Part shown: piece by piece, positions 1-5,756 of the stretch
Position numbering within the stretch: the stretch's first letter is position 1
How the letters are laid out: every line of letters begins with the position of its first letter
From: Bdellovibrionales bacterium
Lineage (GTDB): Bacteria; Bdellovibrionota; Bacteriovoracia; Bacteriovoracales; Bacteriovoracaceae
Reading direction: 5' to 3'
Length of the DNA: 6,095 nt
Assembly: GCA_005791855.1 (NCBI GenBank)
Contig: SXUH01000307.1
Span: 1-6,095, forward strand
Program-made: the position numbers and the translations under genes
Notes under the pieces: model-generated
Told to the model about the DNA's origin: nothing
The model's database searches: none
What the model saw: the letters and a program-made list of their open reading frames with translations, nothing else

Positions 1-1737
1 CTCGTTGGTGTAGATCAGGGACGAGCCGTCCGGCGCCTTCACCCGCATCATGAAGTTCGAGGTGTCCTGCACGGGGACGAACTCTCGGGGGATGAACTTC
101 ACCAGGTAGAAGGTGGCGGCGAAGAAGAGCATGGAGGTGGTGAGGAGGACGGCCCGGTGCCGGAGGGCCCAGCCCAGGGCGCGGCCGTAGAGGTCCACGA
201 GCTTCTCGAAGAGGTCGTCGACGAACTTCCCGATCCGGGAGACGCGCTTGTTCTCTTCCATGAACTGGCTCGTCCGCATCGGCGTGAGGGTCAGGGCCTC
301 GACGTAGGACAGGCCCACGGCCACGGAGATAGTGATCCCGAACTGGAAGAAGTACTTCCCGATGATCCCTTCCATCATCGCGACGGGGAGGAAGATCGCC
401 ATGATCGCGACGGTGGCGGCGAGGGCGGCGAAGGAGATCTCGTTGGCGCCCTCGAGGCTCGCCCGGACCTTGTCCTTGCCCTCCTCGTGGTGCCGGTAGA
501 TGTTCTCGAGCACCATGATGGCGTCGTCGACGACGATCCCGATGGAGAGGGAGAGGCCCAGGAGGGTGAAGGTGTTCAGGGTGAAGTTCATGTACTTCAG
601 GATGATGAACGCCCCGAGGAGCGAGGTCGGGATGGCGAGGATGACGTTGATGGTGGCGGCGAAGGAGCCGAGGAAGAGCCAGCAGACCACGGCCGTCAGG
701 ACCGCGGAGAAGACCATGTTGAAGGTCAGCTCGTGGATCGACTCGTCGATGAACCGGGTGGTGTCGAAGTTCACGTAGAGGTCCATCCCCGTCGGGAGGT
801 TCTTCCGGAGCTCCTCCATCTTCTTCTTCACTCCCTGGGCCACGGCCATGGTGTTCGATCCGCGCTGCTTCCGGATCCCCAGGCCGATGGCGTTCTTCCC
901 GTTGGACCGGGAGATCCGCCGGACGTCGGCGATGCCTTCTTCCACGTCCACCACTTCGCTCAGGAAGGTCGGGACGAAGTTCGGCGCCCCTCCCCGGCGG
1001 ATGATGGGAAGCTTCTTGAACTCCTCGACGTTCGTCGCCTCGCCCAGGGTCCGGACGTTCCGCTCCTTCTCCGGTCCCTCGATGAAGCCGGACGGGGATT
1101 CCTTGTGCTCGGCCTGGATGGCGCCGATGACGTCGTTGATGGTGAGCTCGAGCTTGTTGAGCTTTTCGTTGTACGCCCAGACCCGCAGGTTCGGGTCGAT
1201 GTAGCCGGCGAGGAAGACGTCGGCCACCCCGGAGACGGTCTGGAACTTATCCTTGAGCACGTCCCGGGTGTAGGCCATGAGGTCCTTCGGGGACATGTCC
1301 GGGGCCGTGACCGCGAGGAACATGATGGGCCGGTCGTCCGGGTTCACCTTCGAGATGTTCGGCGGATCGATGTCGTCGGGCAGGAAGCGCGTGGCCTGGT
1401 TGAGCTTGGACTCGATCTCCGAGACGGCGACGTCGATGTTCTTGCTCAGGTTGAACTCCACGGAGATGTTCGCGCTCCCGAGCCGGGCGGTGGAGGTCAC
1501 GGACTTCACGCCCTCCACGGAGAGGACCGCGCTCTCGATGGGGTCGATCACGTCGAGCTCCATCACCTCCGGGGCCGCGCCTTCGTAGGTGACGTTGATG
1601 TTCACCACCGGGAAGTCCACGTCGGGCATCTGGGAGACGCCCATCTTCCGCATGGAGATGTACCCGAAGATGATGAGGGCCGCCATGAGCATCCAGGCGA
1701 AGACCGGTTTGCGGATCGAGATGTCTGACAAGCTCAT
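1..1737 (-). CDS. RND-family (HAE1-type, AcrB/MexB-like) efflux pump, N-terminal 579 residues, cut by window edge
   Basis: Inner-membrane proton-driven drug/proton antiporter subunit of a tripartite efflux system. The frame is open from the ATG at 1737 to base 1, giving 579 of the usual 1030-1050 or so residues. The N-terminus (MSLSDISIRKPVFAWML) is typical of the family, with TM1 at about residues 13-30. A periplasmic porter region follows, then hydrophobic segments at about 340-357, 360-379, 387-412, 436-455 and 463-485, and TM7 at about 529-547. TM4 carries GIVVDDAIMVLENIYRH; Asp404 and Asp405 match the proton-relay pair Asp407/Asp408 of AcrB. The stretch FLPVAMMEG and the later ALTLTPM are also family signatures. 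The start codon overlaps the TGA stop of the upstream tolC-like gene (ATGA), with AGGAG seven bases before it, so translation is probably coupled. Substrates cannot be read from this part. Family assignment is near certain; subclass is not. Confidence 0.96.
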   Translation of the reverse strand, partial: MSLSDISIRKPVFAWMLMAALIIFGYISMRKMGVSQMPDVDFPVVNINVTYEGAAPEVMELDVIDPIESAVLSVEGVKSVTSTARLGSANISVEFNLSKNIDVAVSEIESKLNQATRFLPDDIDPPNISKVNPDDRPIMFLAVTAPDMSPKDLMAYTRDVLKDKFQTVSGVADVFLAGYIDPNLRVWAYNEKLNKLELTINDVIGAIQAEHKESPSGFIEGPEKERNVRTLGEATNVEEFKKLPIIRRGGAPNFVPTFLSEVVDVEEGIADVRRISRSNGKNAIGLGIRKQRGSNTMAVAQGVKKKMEELRKNLPTGMDLYVNFDTTRFIDESIHELTFNMVFSAVLTAVVCWLFLGSFAATINVILAIPTSLLGAFIILKYMNFTLNTFTLLGLSLSIGIVVDDAIMVLENIYRHHEEGKDKVRASLEGANEISFAALAATVAIMAIFLPVAMMEGIIGKYFFQFGITISVAVGLSYVEALTLTPMRTSQFMEENKRVSRIGKFVDDLFEKLVDLYGRALGWALRHRAVLLTTSMLFFAATFYLVKFIPREFVPVQDTSNFMMRVKAPDGSSLIYTNE

Positions 1738-2975
1738 GGGAGCACTCCTGTGAGGGCCTCGAGGTTCTTCTCCGTCATGTGGGTCATGGCGAAGACGGTG
1801 TTGTAGGACCGGCGGGTCTGGATGAAGACGTTCAGGGACTGGAGCACGTCGAGGTTGGTGACCAGGCCGTTCTTGTAGTCTCTCTTATTCAACTGGTACG
1901 CCTCCCGCGCCTTCTCCACCGCCTCCCGCAGGGTCTTCGCCTGTTCCTGGAGCTGCTTGAAGTTCTGGAAGTTGATGGCCAGGTCCCGCTCGGCGCTGCG
2001 GAGCTGCTCGGAGCCGTTGAGGTCGGCCACGCGCTTGCCGGCGACGGCCTCGCGGGTGGCGGCGGCGATCGCCCCGCCCTGGAAGATCGGGATCACCACG
2101 GCGACCCCCACGTCCCACTCGGAGGTCGCGAGGATCCCGGTTCGATCGAAGTAGTAGTTCGACGTCAGGTCCACCGACGGGTAGTGCCCGCCCTTGGCGA
2201 TGGAGATCTGGCGCTCGGCCGCTCGGGAGAGCTGGGCGTTGGCCTGGATGTCGGGACGGACGCGGAGGCGCCGGTAGTATTCTTCGAGCGATCCGGAGAG
2301 CTTCGGGATGCTCTGAAGCGGGCCGATCTCCCCCGGCTTAGTCTTGGTGTAGAACTCGAAGGTCCGTTCCGCTTCCTGCAGGTCGATGAGGCCCTGCTGG
2401 TACTGGGATTCGGCGGCGAGGAGCTGGGCCTGGGCTTCCACCAGCTCGCCCTTCCTCGATCTGCCGATGCTCGTGCGCTCGCGGATCTCCCCCACGCGCT
2501 CCTTACTATAGGCGAGGAGCTCCTCGAGGTTCTTCACGTCCATCTGGGCCATGGAGAGGTTGTAGTAGGAGGTGATCACGAGCTGGTAGAGGCTCAGCTC
2601 CGAGGCGTCCTTCTGGAACTTCGCCAGCAGGATGTTCTCCTTGGCGAGCTGGTACCCCGTGAGGGACCCGCCCCGGAAGAGCGGCTGGGTCAGCCGCAGG
2701 GCCGCGACGTACTGCCGCGTGAGGAGGAAGGGACTGTTCCCCGCCGCGTCCGGGGCGTCGATCCGCGTGTAGGTGCCCACGCCGCTCAGGTTCGGGAGCA
2801 TGAGGGCCCGGGCCCGGTTCTTCTGCTCCACACTCTGCTCGATGACGGCGTCGCCGCGCTTGAGGGTTTCCATGTTGAGGCGCGCGGCCTCGAAGGCTTC
2901 CTTCAGGGTGAGGGTCGCGGCGGCGGCGGGGACGGCGTGCAAGATGCCGAGGACGAGGACGCTAGCTATTTTCAT
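1734..2975 (-). CDS. TolC-family outer-membrane efflux channel protein
   Basis: Outer-membrane factor of a tripartite efflux system: a trimeric beta-barrel plus periplasmic helical tunnel through which the adjacent RND pump would export its substrates. The 413-residue product starts with a Sec signal peptide (Lys2, hydrophobic core, Ala-rich cleavage region at about residues 16-20). It has no lipobox cysteine, so it is unlikely to be acylated as OprM is. Two OEP repeats are visible. The first contains LRLTQPLFRGGSLTGY at about 93-108, the second VGVAVVIPIFQGGAI at about 289-303. Each is followed by long Ala/Gln/Glu-rich helices, and the C-terminal pattern DYKNGLVTNLDVLQSLN is characteristic. 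At 413 residues it is shorter than E. coli TolC but within the range of the family. The start overlaps the end of marR by 14 bases and is preceded by AGGA at seven bases; the stop overlaps the RND start. Operon membership supports a drug-efflux role. Confidence 0.95.
   Translation of the reverse strand: MKIASVLVLGILHAVPAAAATLTLKEAFEAARLNMETLKRGDAVIEQSVEQKNRARALMLPNLSGVGTYTRIDAPDAAGNSPFLLTRQYVAALRLTQPLFRGGSLTGYQLAKENILLAKFQKDASELSLYQLVITSYYNLSMAQMDVKNLEELLAYSKERVGEIRERTSIGRSRKGELVEAQAQLLAAESQYQQGLIDLQEAERTFEFYTKTKPGEIGPLQSIPKLSGSLEEYYRRLRVRPDIQANAQLSRAAERQISIAKGGHYPSVDLTSNYYFDRTGILATSEWDVGVAVVIPIFQGGAIAAATREAVAGKRVADLNGSEQLRSAERDLAINFQNFKQLQEQAKTLREAVEKAREAYQLNKRDYKNGLVTNLDVLQSLNVFIQTRRSYNTVFAMTHMTEKNLEALTGVLP
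1745..1749 (-). promoter_or_regulatory. Ribosome binding site of the RND pump gene
   Basis: AGGAG lies seven bases upstream of the ATG at 1737, inside the last codons of the tolC-like gene. It supports the ATGA-overlapping start and translational coupling of channel and pump. Confidence 0.8.
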
Positions 2976-3384
2976 TGACGATTCCTATGAATTTATCCAG
3001 GACCGAAAGGCCCCGGTTGAGGTCTTTGAGTTCGGTGCCCGTGAGCTTCTTCAGGCTCACGTTGAGCTGGCCTTCGACGTGGGAGTGGACGACCTTCAGG
3101 GTCCGCTTGCCTTCGGCGGTGAGGACCACGGACTTCGAGCGCGCGTCCGTCCCGGGCTTCTTCCGGACGAGGCCCTTCGCCACCAGGCAGTCCACCATCT
3201 TCGAGACCGCGGCCGGAGAGACGTCGAGGATCTCGGCCATCTCCGCCTGCCCCCGCGCCTCCCGGACGAGGACGAGGAGCCGCAGCTGCTGGAGGGCGAG
3301 GGTCTTCCCCAGCCCCGCGAGCGAGAGCCGCCGGATCACCCGGATGGAGGTCGGAATGGAAACGAGCAGCTTCTTTGCGAGCAT
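2962..3384 (-). CDS. MarR-family winged helix-turn-helix transcriptional regulator
   Basis: A 140-residue protein, the normal size for a MarR dimer subunit; these are usually repressors released by small phenolic or other toxic ligands, or by oxidation. The helix-turn-helix is at about residues 46-73 (QAEMAEILDVSPAAVSKMVD). The beta-wing at about 74-93 carries the family pattern DxRS (here DARSK) followed by LTAEGK. Flanking N- and C-terminal helices would form the dimer interface. There is one cysteine, Cys66, in the recognition-helix region; whether it senses redox state is unknown. This is the first gene of the efflux operon, overlapping the tolC-like gene by 14 bases. The ATG at 3384 is the only reasonable start, although its ribosome binding site is weak (GGGAA, four bases away). 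The promoter and GTTAAC repeats just upstream suggest autoregulation. The ligand cannot be inferred. Confidence 0.93.
   Translation of the reverse strand: MLAKKLLVSIPTSIRVIRRLSLAGLGKTLALQQLRLLVLVREARGQAEMAEILDVSPAAVSKMVDCLVAKGLVRKKPGTDARSKSVVLTAEGKRTLKVVHSHVEGQLNVSLKKLTGTELKDLNRGLSVLDKFIGIVNENS
2983..2986 (-). promoter_or_regulatory. Ribosome binding site of the tolC-like gene
   Basis: AGGA lies seven bases before the ATG at 2975, inside the 3' end of the marR coding sequence. It supports the start that overlaps marR by 14 bases. Confidence 0.7.
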
Positions 3385-3402
3385 GGGGTTCCCGGAATGA
3401 CT

Positions 3403-3417
3403 GTTAACTAGGTTAAC
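3403..3417. promoter_or_regulatory. Probable MarR operator: two GTTAAC palindromes three bases apart
   Basis: GTTAAC occurs at 3403-3408 and 3412-3417, separated by TAG. Each copy is itself a palindrome; on the minus strand the pair reads as two TAGTTAAC direct repeats. It overlaps the last two bases of the predicted -10 element and the likely transcription start of the marR operon. MarR-family proteins commonly bind AT-rich palindromes in exactly this position to repress their own operon. Binding itself is inferred. Confidence 0.55.
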
Positions 3418-3444
3418 TATAATGGCACTCCGGACCTTTGTCCA
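3416..3444 (-). promoter_or_regulatory. Sigma70-like promoter of the marR-tolC-RND operon
   Basis: Read on the minus strand, TGGACA (3444-3439) is followed after exactly 17 bases by TATAGT (3421-3416); each hexamer differs from consensus at one position. Transcription would start near 3409, leaving a short leader of about 25 bases before the marR ATG at 3384. The position immediately upstream of the operon and the optimal spacing make this a good candidate, but it rests on sequence match alone. Confidence 0.65.
3418..3423 (+). promoter_or_regulatory. Possible plus-strand -10 element (perfect TATAAT) facing the protease gene
   Basis: TATAAT matches the consensus -10 exactly and points toward the protease gene, 177 bases before its ATG. 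No convincing -35 is present: the nearest candidate, ATGACT at 3397-3402, leaves only 15 bases. It abuts the GTTAAC repeat and overlaps the minus-strand -10, so a protein bound there could affect both directions. The match could also be fortuitous, since the same AT-rich bases form the marR -10. Confidence 0.3.
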
Positions 3445-3469
3445 CGTGGGGAAATGCCAAAGATCCGGA
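3429..3469. repeat. Imperfect 12-bp inverted repeat enclosing a CCACGTGG palindrome
   Basis: The left arm TCCGGACCTTTG (3429-3440) and right arm CAAAGATCCGGA (3458-3469) are reverse complements except for one position. They are separated by 17 bases that contain the perfect 8-bp palindrome CCACGTGG (3442-3449). No T-run follows on either strand, so it is not an intrinsic terminator. It sits between the divergent genes and covers the -35 of the marR promoter, which favours a regulator-binding site or a structured leader for the plus-strand transcript. Confidence 0.5.
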
Positions 3470-3587
3470 CCGCGCAGAATAGTTGTGCGTTCCGCTCAGG
3501 CACCGGGACTATTTATCAAAAGAGAGTAATTGTTAGATGGCAGACCATATCACTCTTCATAAAGTCATACCAACTTACAAACGTCTC

Positions 3588-3594
3588 AAGGAGG
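3588..3594 (+). promoter_or_regulatory. Ribosome binding site that fixes the protease start
   Basis: AAGGAGG is a near-perfect Shine-Dalgarno sequence five bases before the ATG at 3600. An in-frame ATG at 3537 would add 21 residues, but it has no such site and would bury the signal peptide, so 3600 is the start. Confidence 0.9.
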
Positions 3595-3599
3595 AGAAT

Positions 3600-4850
3600 A
3601 TGAAGTCGATTGCGATATTGGCCACCCTGGCCCTCTCTGTTCCCGCGTTCTCGTCGATCAACACGACCTACTTCGAAGCACTGGACGTCGCCGACATCCA
3701 CGCCCAGGAGCTGGCCAATGAGAAGAAGGGCGAAGCTCCCCGCTACGCCATCCCCCACAAGGTTTCCGAAACTCCCGTCTGGGAAAAGAGCGGCTCCGGC
3801 TACTTCTGGACCCACCGGGTGACGGCGCCGAACGCCGTCTCCCTGAACTTCGGGTTCGGCACCTACCACCTTCCGGAAGGGGCGAAGCTCGACATCTACT
3901 CGGCGGACCGCTCGGAGTTCATCCGCAGCTTCACCGCCGCGGACAACAACAAGACCCGGGAGCTTTGGACTCCGGTCATCATGAGCGACGACGTGATCAT
4001 CGAGGTCACCGCGCCGGAAGCCGTCGTCGACCAGGTGAAGCTCGAGCTCACCCAGGTCGGACAAGGGTTCCGAACCTTCAGCCAGTCCACCCTCAAATCC
4101 GGGAGCTGTAACGTGGACATCGCCTGCTCCGAGAGCCGGGGCTGGGAGAAGGAGATCAACTCCGTCGGCGTCATCTCCACCGGCGGGTCGAAGTTCTGCA
4201 CCGGCTTCATGGTGAACAACACGAGCAACGACCGCACCCCGTTCTTCATGACCGCGGCCCACTGCCGGGTGACCGCGCGGACGGCCCCGTCCCTCGTGGT
4301 CTACTGGAACTACCAGGCGTCGAAGTGCAAGGGCACCCGAGACGGAAAACTCACCATGTTCCAATCCGGCGCGGAGCACCTCGCGACCTCAGCCAAGTCC
4401 GACTTCACCCTCGTCCGACTCCTCCAGGCCCCGAAGCCGGAGTTTAAGGTGACCTACGCCGGCTGGGACGCCTCCGGCAGAACCGGAACCCCGGCGGTGG
4501 CGATCCACCACCCGAACACCGACGAGAAGGCGATCTCCTTCGAGAACGACCTCACCACCATCTCTTCCTACCTTGGCCAGACGAGCCCGGGGGACCAGAC
4601 CCACGTGAGAGTCATCGACTGGGACCTCGGAACCACGGAGCCGGGCTCCTCCGGATCTCCGCTCTTCGATAAGAACCACCGGGTGATCGGCCAGCTCCAC
4701 GGCGGGGGTGCGGCCTGCGGGAACAACCTCTCCGACTACTACGGCCGCTTCTACACTTCCTGGACCGGCGACGGATCGCAGGCGACGGCCCTCAAGCCGT
4801 ACCTCGACTACAAGAACACCGGGGCGATCTTCACCGACACTCTCCACTAA
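3600..4850 (+). CDS. Secreted lysyl-endopeptidase-like serine protease (Achromobacter protease I family)
   Basis: A trypsin-fold endopeptidase, probably exported and cleaving after lysine. The 416-residue precursor has a signal peptide at residues 1 to about 18 (MKSIAILATLALSVPAFS). A propeptide runs to Lys166, and a mature domain of about 250 residues begins SGSCNVDIAC. The triad is His221 (TAAHC), Asp268 (SDFTL) and Ser351 (GSSGSP). Cysteines 170, 176, 200, 222, 243 and 373 line up with the six of Achromobacter protease I, whose known pairing would predict 170-373, 176-243 and 200-222. Asp379 (SDYYGR) matches Asp225, the lysine-specificity residue of that enzyme, and His367 matches His210. 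The Trp169 position appears to be Tyr324. Lys166 just before the mature domain fits self-processing. The protein stops directly after the protease domain, with no C-terminal extension. The start at 3600 follows a strong ribosome binding site; an intrinsic terminator follows. The alignment was made from memory of the family. Confidence 0.93.
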   Translation: MKSIAILATLALSVPAFSSINTTYFEALDVADIHAQELANEKKGEAPRYAIPHKVSETPVWEKSGSGYFWTHRVTAPNAVSLNFGFGTYHLPEGAKLDIYSADRSEFIRSFTAADNNKTRELWTPVIMSDDVIIEVTAPEAVVDQVKLELTQVGQGFRTFSQSTLKSGSCNVDIACSESRGWEKEINSVGVISTGGSKFCTGFMVNNTSNDRTPFFMTAAHCRVTARTAPSLVVYWNYQASKCKGTRDGKLTMFQSGAEHLATSAKSDFTLVRLLQAPKPEFKVTYAGWDASGRTGTPAVAIHHPNTDEKAISFENDLTTISSYLGQTSPGDQTHVRVIDWDLGTTEPGSSGSPLFDKNHRVIGQLHGGGAACGNNLSDYYGRFYTSWTGDGSQATALKPYLDYKNTGAIFTDTLH

Positions 4851-4861
4851 GCGAAGTCCGC

Positions 4862-4894
4862 TAGCCCCGGCTAACCACCGGGGCTATTTTTTTT
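4862..4894 (+). terminator. Intrinsic terminator of the protease gene
   Basis: A perfect 9-bp GC-rich stem, TAGCCCCGG (4862-4870) with CCGGGGCTA (4878-4886), closes a seven-base loop and is followed by eight T residues (4887-4894). It begins 12 bases after the protease stop. On the minus strand the T-run becomes an A-run before the stem and no T-run follows, so it should work in the plus direction only. Confidence 0.93.
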
Positions 4895-5704
4895 GAACCT
4901 GCCCAGAGTTTCCTGGATCGTACTCACCACTTCGAACTGGATCTCCGAATCGTCGTCGAGCTCCGTGTGGTCGAGGTTCGAGAGGATGTTCCGGACCTGC
5001 GTCTTCTCCTCCCGGCGCGCGACGTGGGGGCCGTCGTTCAGGGGCCAGCTGTTCTCCCCGAAGACGTTGAGGTGCTTCTTCACGTTCTGCGGGATGATGT
5101 CGTGGCCAAAGCCGATGGCGTCCATGGTGATGAGGAGGTCCACGGGCCGGAACCTGTGCTCGAGGCTGTCGAGCTCCTGGGCCACCTCGACGGCCGTGTC
5201 TCCGCCCAGGCTGTGCCCCAGGAGGATCACCGGGTAGTCCGCGTGGATCTTCTTTATCTCTTTGATGATCTCGTCCTTCTGGTCCCAGCCGTAGAGCCGG
5301 GAGCCTTCGATGGCTTCGGCGATCTTCCCGACCCCTCGGTAGCCGCCCTCGGACTTGGACGGCGAGCTGAAGACGTCCATGCCCTTGATGAAGAAGATGG
5401 CGGGCTTCTTCACCGTGCCGTCTCTCTGCTTCACCGCCTCGGAGGCCTCGGCCTTCTTCTCTTCCTTCACCGGCGCTGCCTTGGGAACCTCCGCCTTCGG
5501 CGTCGCGAGCGGGAGATCGGGAAGCGCGGAAGGGAGCTTGGGTGAGAGGTCCACCTTGTAATCCGGAGACGCCGGCGCCGGAGGTTTCGCCGGAGACGTC
5601 TTCATCTCTTTACTGCCGGGAACCGGGGGCTGCGGGACCTGTGCCTTCTGGCCCAGGGTCTTGGACTGAGCGTAGGATCCGGTGGTGGTTAAATCTGTTT
5701 TCAC
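4871..5704 (-). CDS. Alpha/beta-hydrolase (lipase/esterase-like) with Pro/Lys/Ala-rich N-terminal region
   Basis: A 277-residue protein. Residues 1 to about 100 are low-complexity and rich in Pro, Lys, Ala and Ser, without a signal peptide or membrane segment, and are probably disordered. From about 101 an alpha/beta-hydrolase domain follows: a beta strand (PAIFFIKGMDVF), then PVILLGHSLGGDTAVEVA with the nucleophile elbow GHSLGG (Ser165). Asp195 in VDLLITMDAIGFG and His246 in NLDHTELDDD would complete a triad. A His-Thr-x-Leu-Asp ending is common in lipase-like members. The substrate is unknown; ester, thioester or lipid hydrolysis are all possible. The start is GTG at 5704: a stop lies two codons upstream, the next Met is residue 34, and the ribosome binding site is weak. 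The stop codon falls in the loop of the protease terminator, so the last five residues (NSPGG) are encoded by hairpin DNA. It lies 52 bases downstream of the receiver gene and may share its transcript. Confidence 0.8.
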   Translation of the reverse strand: MKTDLTTTGSYAQSKTLGQKAQVPQPPVPGSKEMKTSPAKPPAPASPDYKVDLSPKLPSALPDLPLATPKAEVPKAAPVKEEKKAEASEAVKQRDGTVKKPAIFFIKGMDVFSSPSKSEGGYRGVGKIAEAIEGSRLYGWDQKDEIIKEIKKIHADYPVILLGHSLGGDTAVEVAQELDSLEHRFRPVDLLITMDAIGFGHDIIPQNVKKHLNVFGENSWPLNDGPHVARREEKTQVRNILSNLDHTELDDDSEIQFEVVSTIQETLGRFKKNSPGG

Positions 5705-5756
5705 CAGTCAATCTTACCACCCGTCCGCGGCGGGCCCACAGGGGGGCAAGAATCTC

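Noticed and set aside
157..1728. A 523-residue plus-strand open frame opposite the RND gene
   Set aside because: It is rich in Asp, Glu, Gly, His, Val and Arg in the way antisense frames of GC-rich genes are, and has no recognisable domain, while the opposite strand encodes an unmistakable RND pump.
1779..2978. A 399-residue plus-strand open frame opposite the tolC-like gene
   Set aside because: Low-complexity Gly/Leu/Val/Glu composition without any motif; it is the shadow of the TolC-family gene, caused by strong third-position G/C bias.
3471..3489. Small hairpin CGCGCA / TGTGCG in the intergenic region
   Set aside because: Only six pairs including a G-T wobble, expected by chance in GC-rich DNA, with no T-run or clear link to a promoter element.
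3537..3599. Upstream in-frame ATG extending the protease by 21 residues
   Set aside because: There is no ribosome binding site at 3537, whereas AAGGAGG stands five bases before the ATG at 3600, which opens directly into a signal peptide.
3516..4379. A 287-residue minus-strand open frame inside the protease gene
   Set aside because: It is antisense to the catalytic protease domain, has a biased composition and no family signature.
4887..4894. A-run plus hairpin on the minus strand as a programmed frameshift site at the end of the hydrolase gene
   Set aside because: The hairpin follows the run with no spacer and a -1 shift meets a stop at once, so the product would barely change; the structure is fully explained as the protease terminator.
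5720..5734. GC-rich near-palindrome between the receiver and hydrolase genes
   Set aside because: The pairing is short and imperfect and no T-run follows on either strand, so it does not qualify as a terminator or a supported operator.
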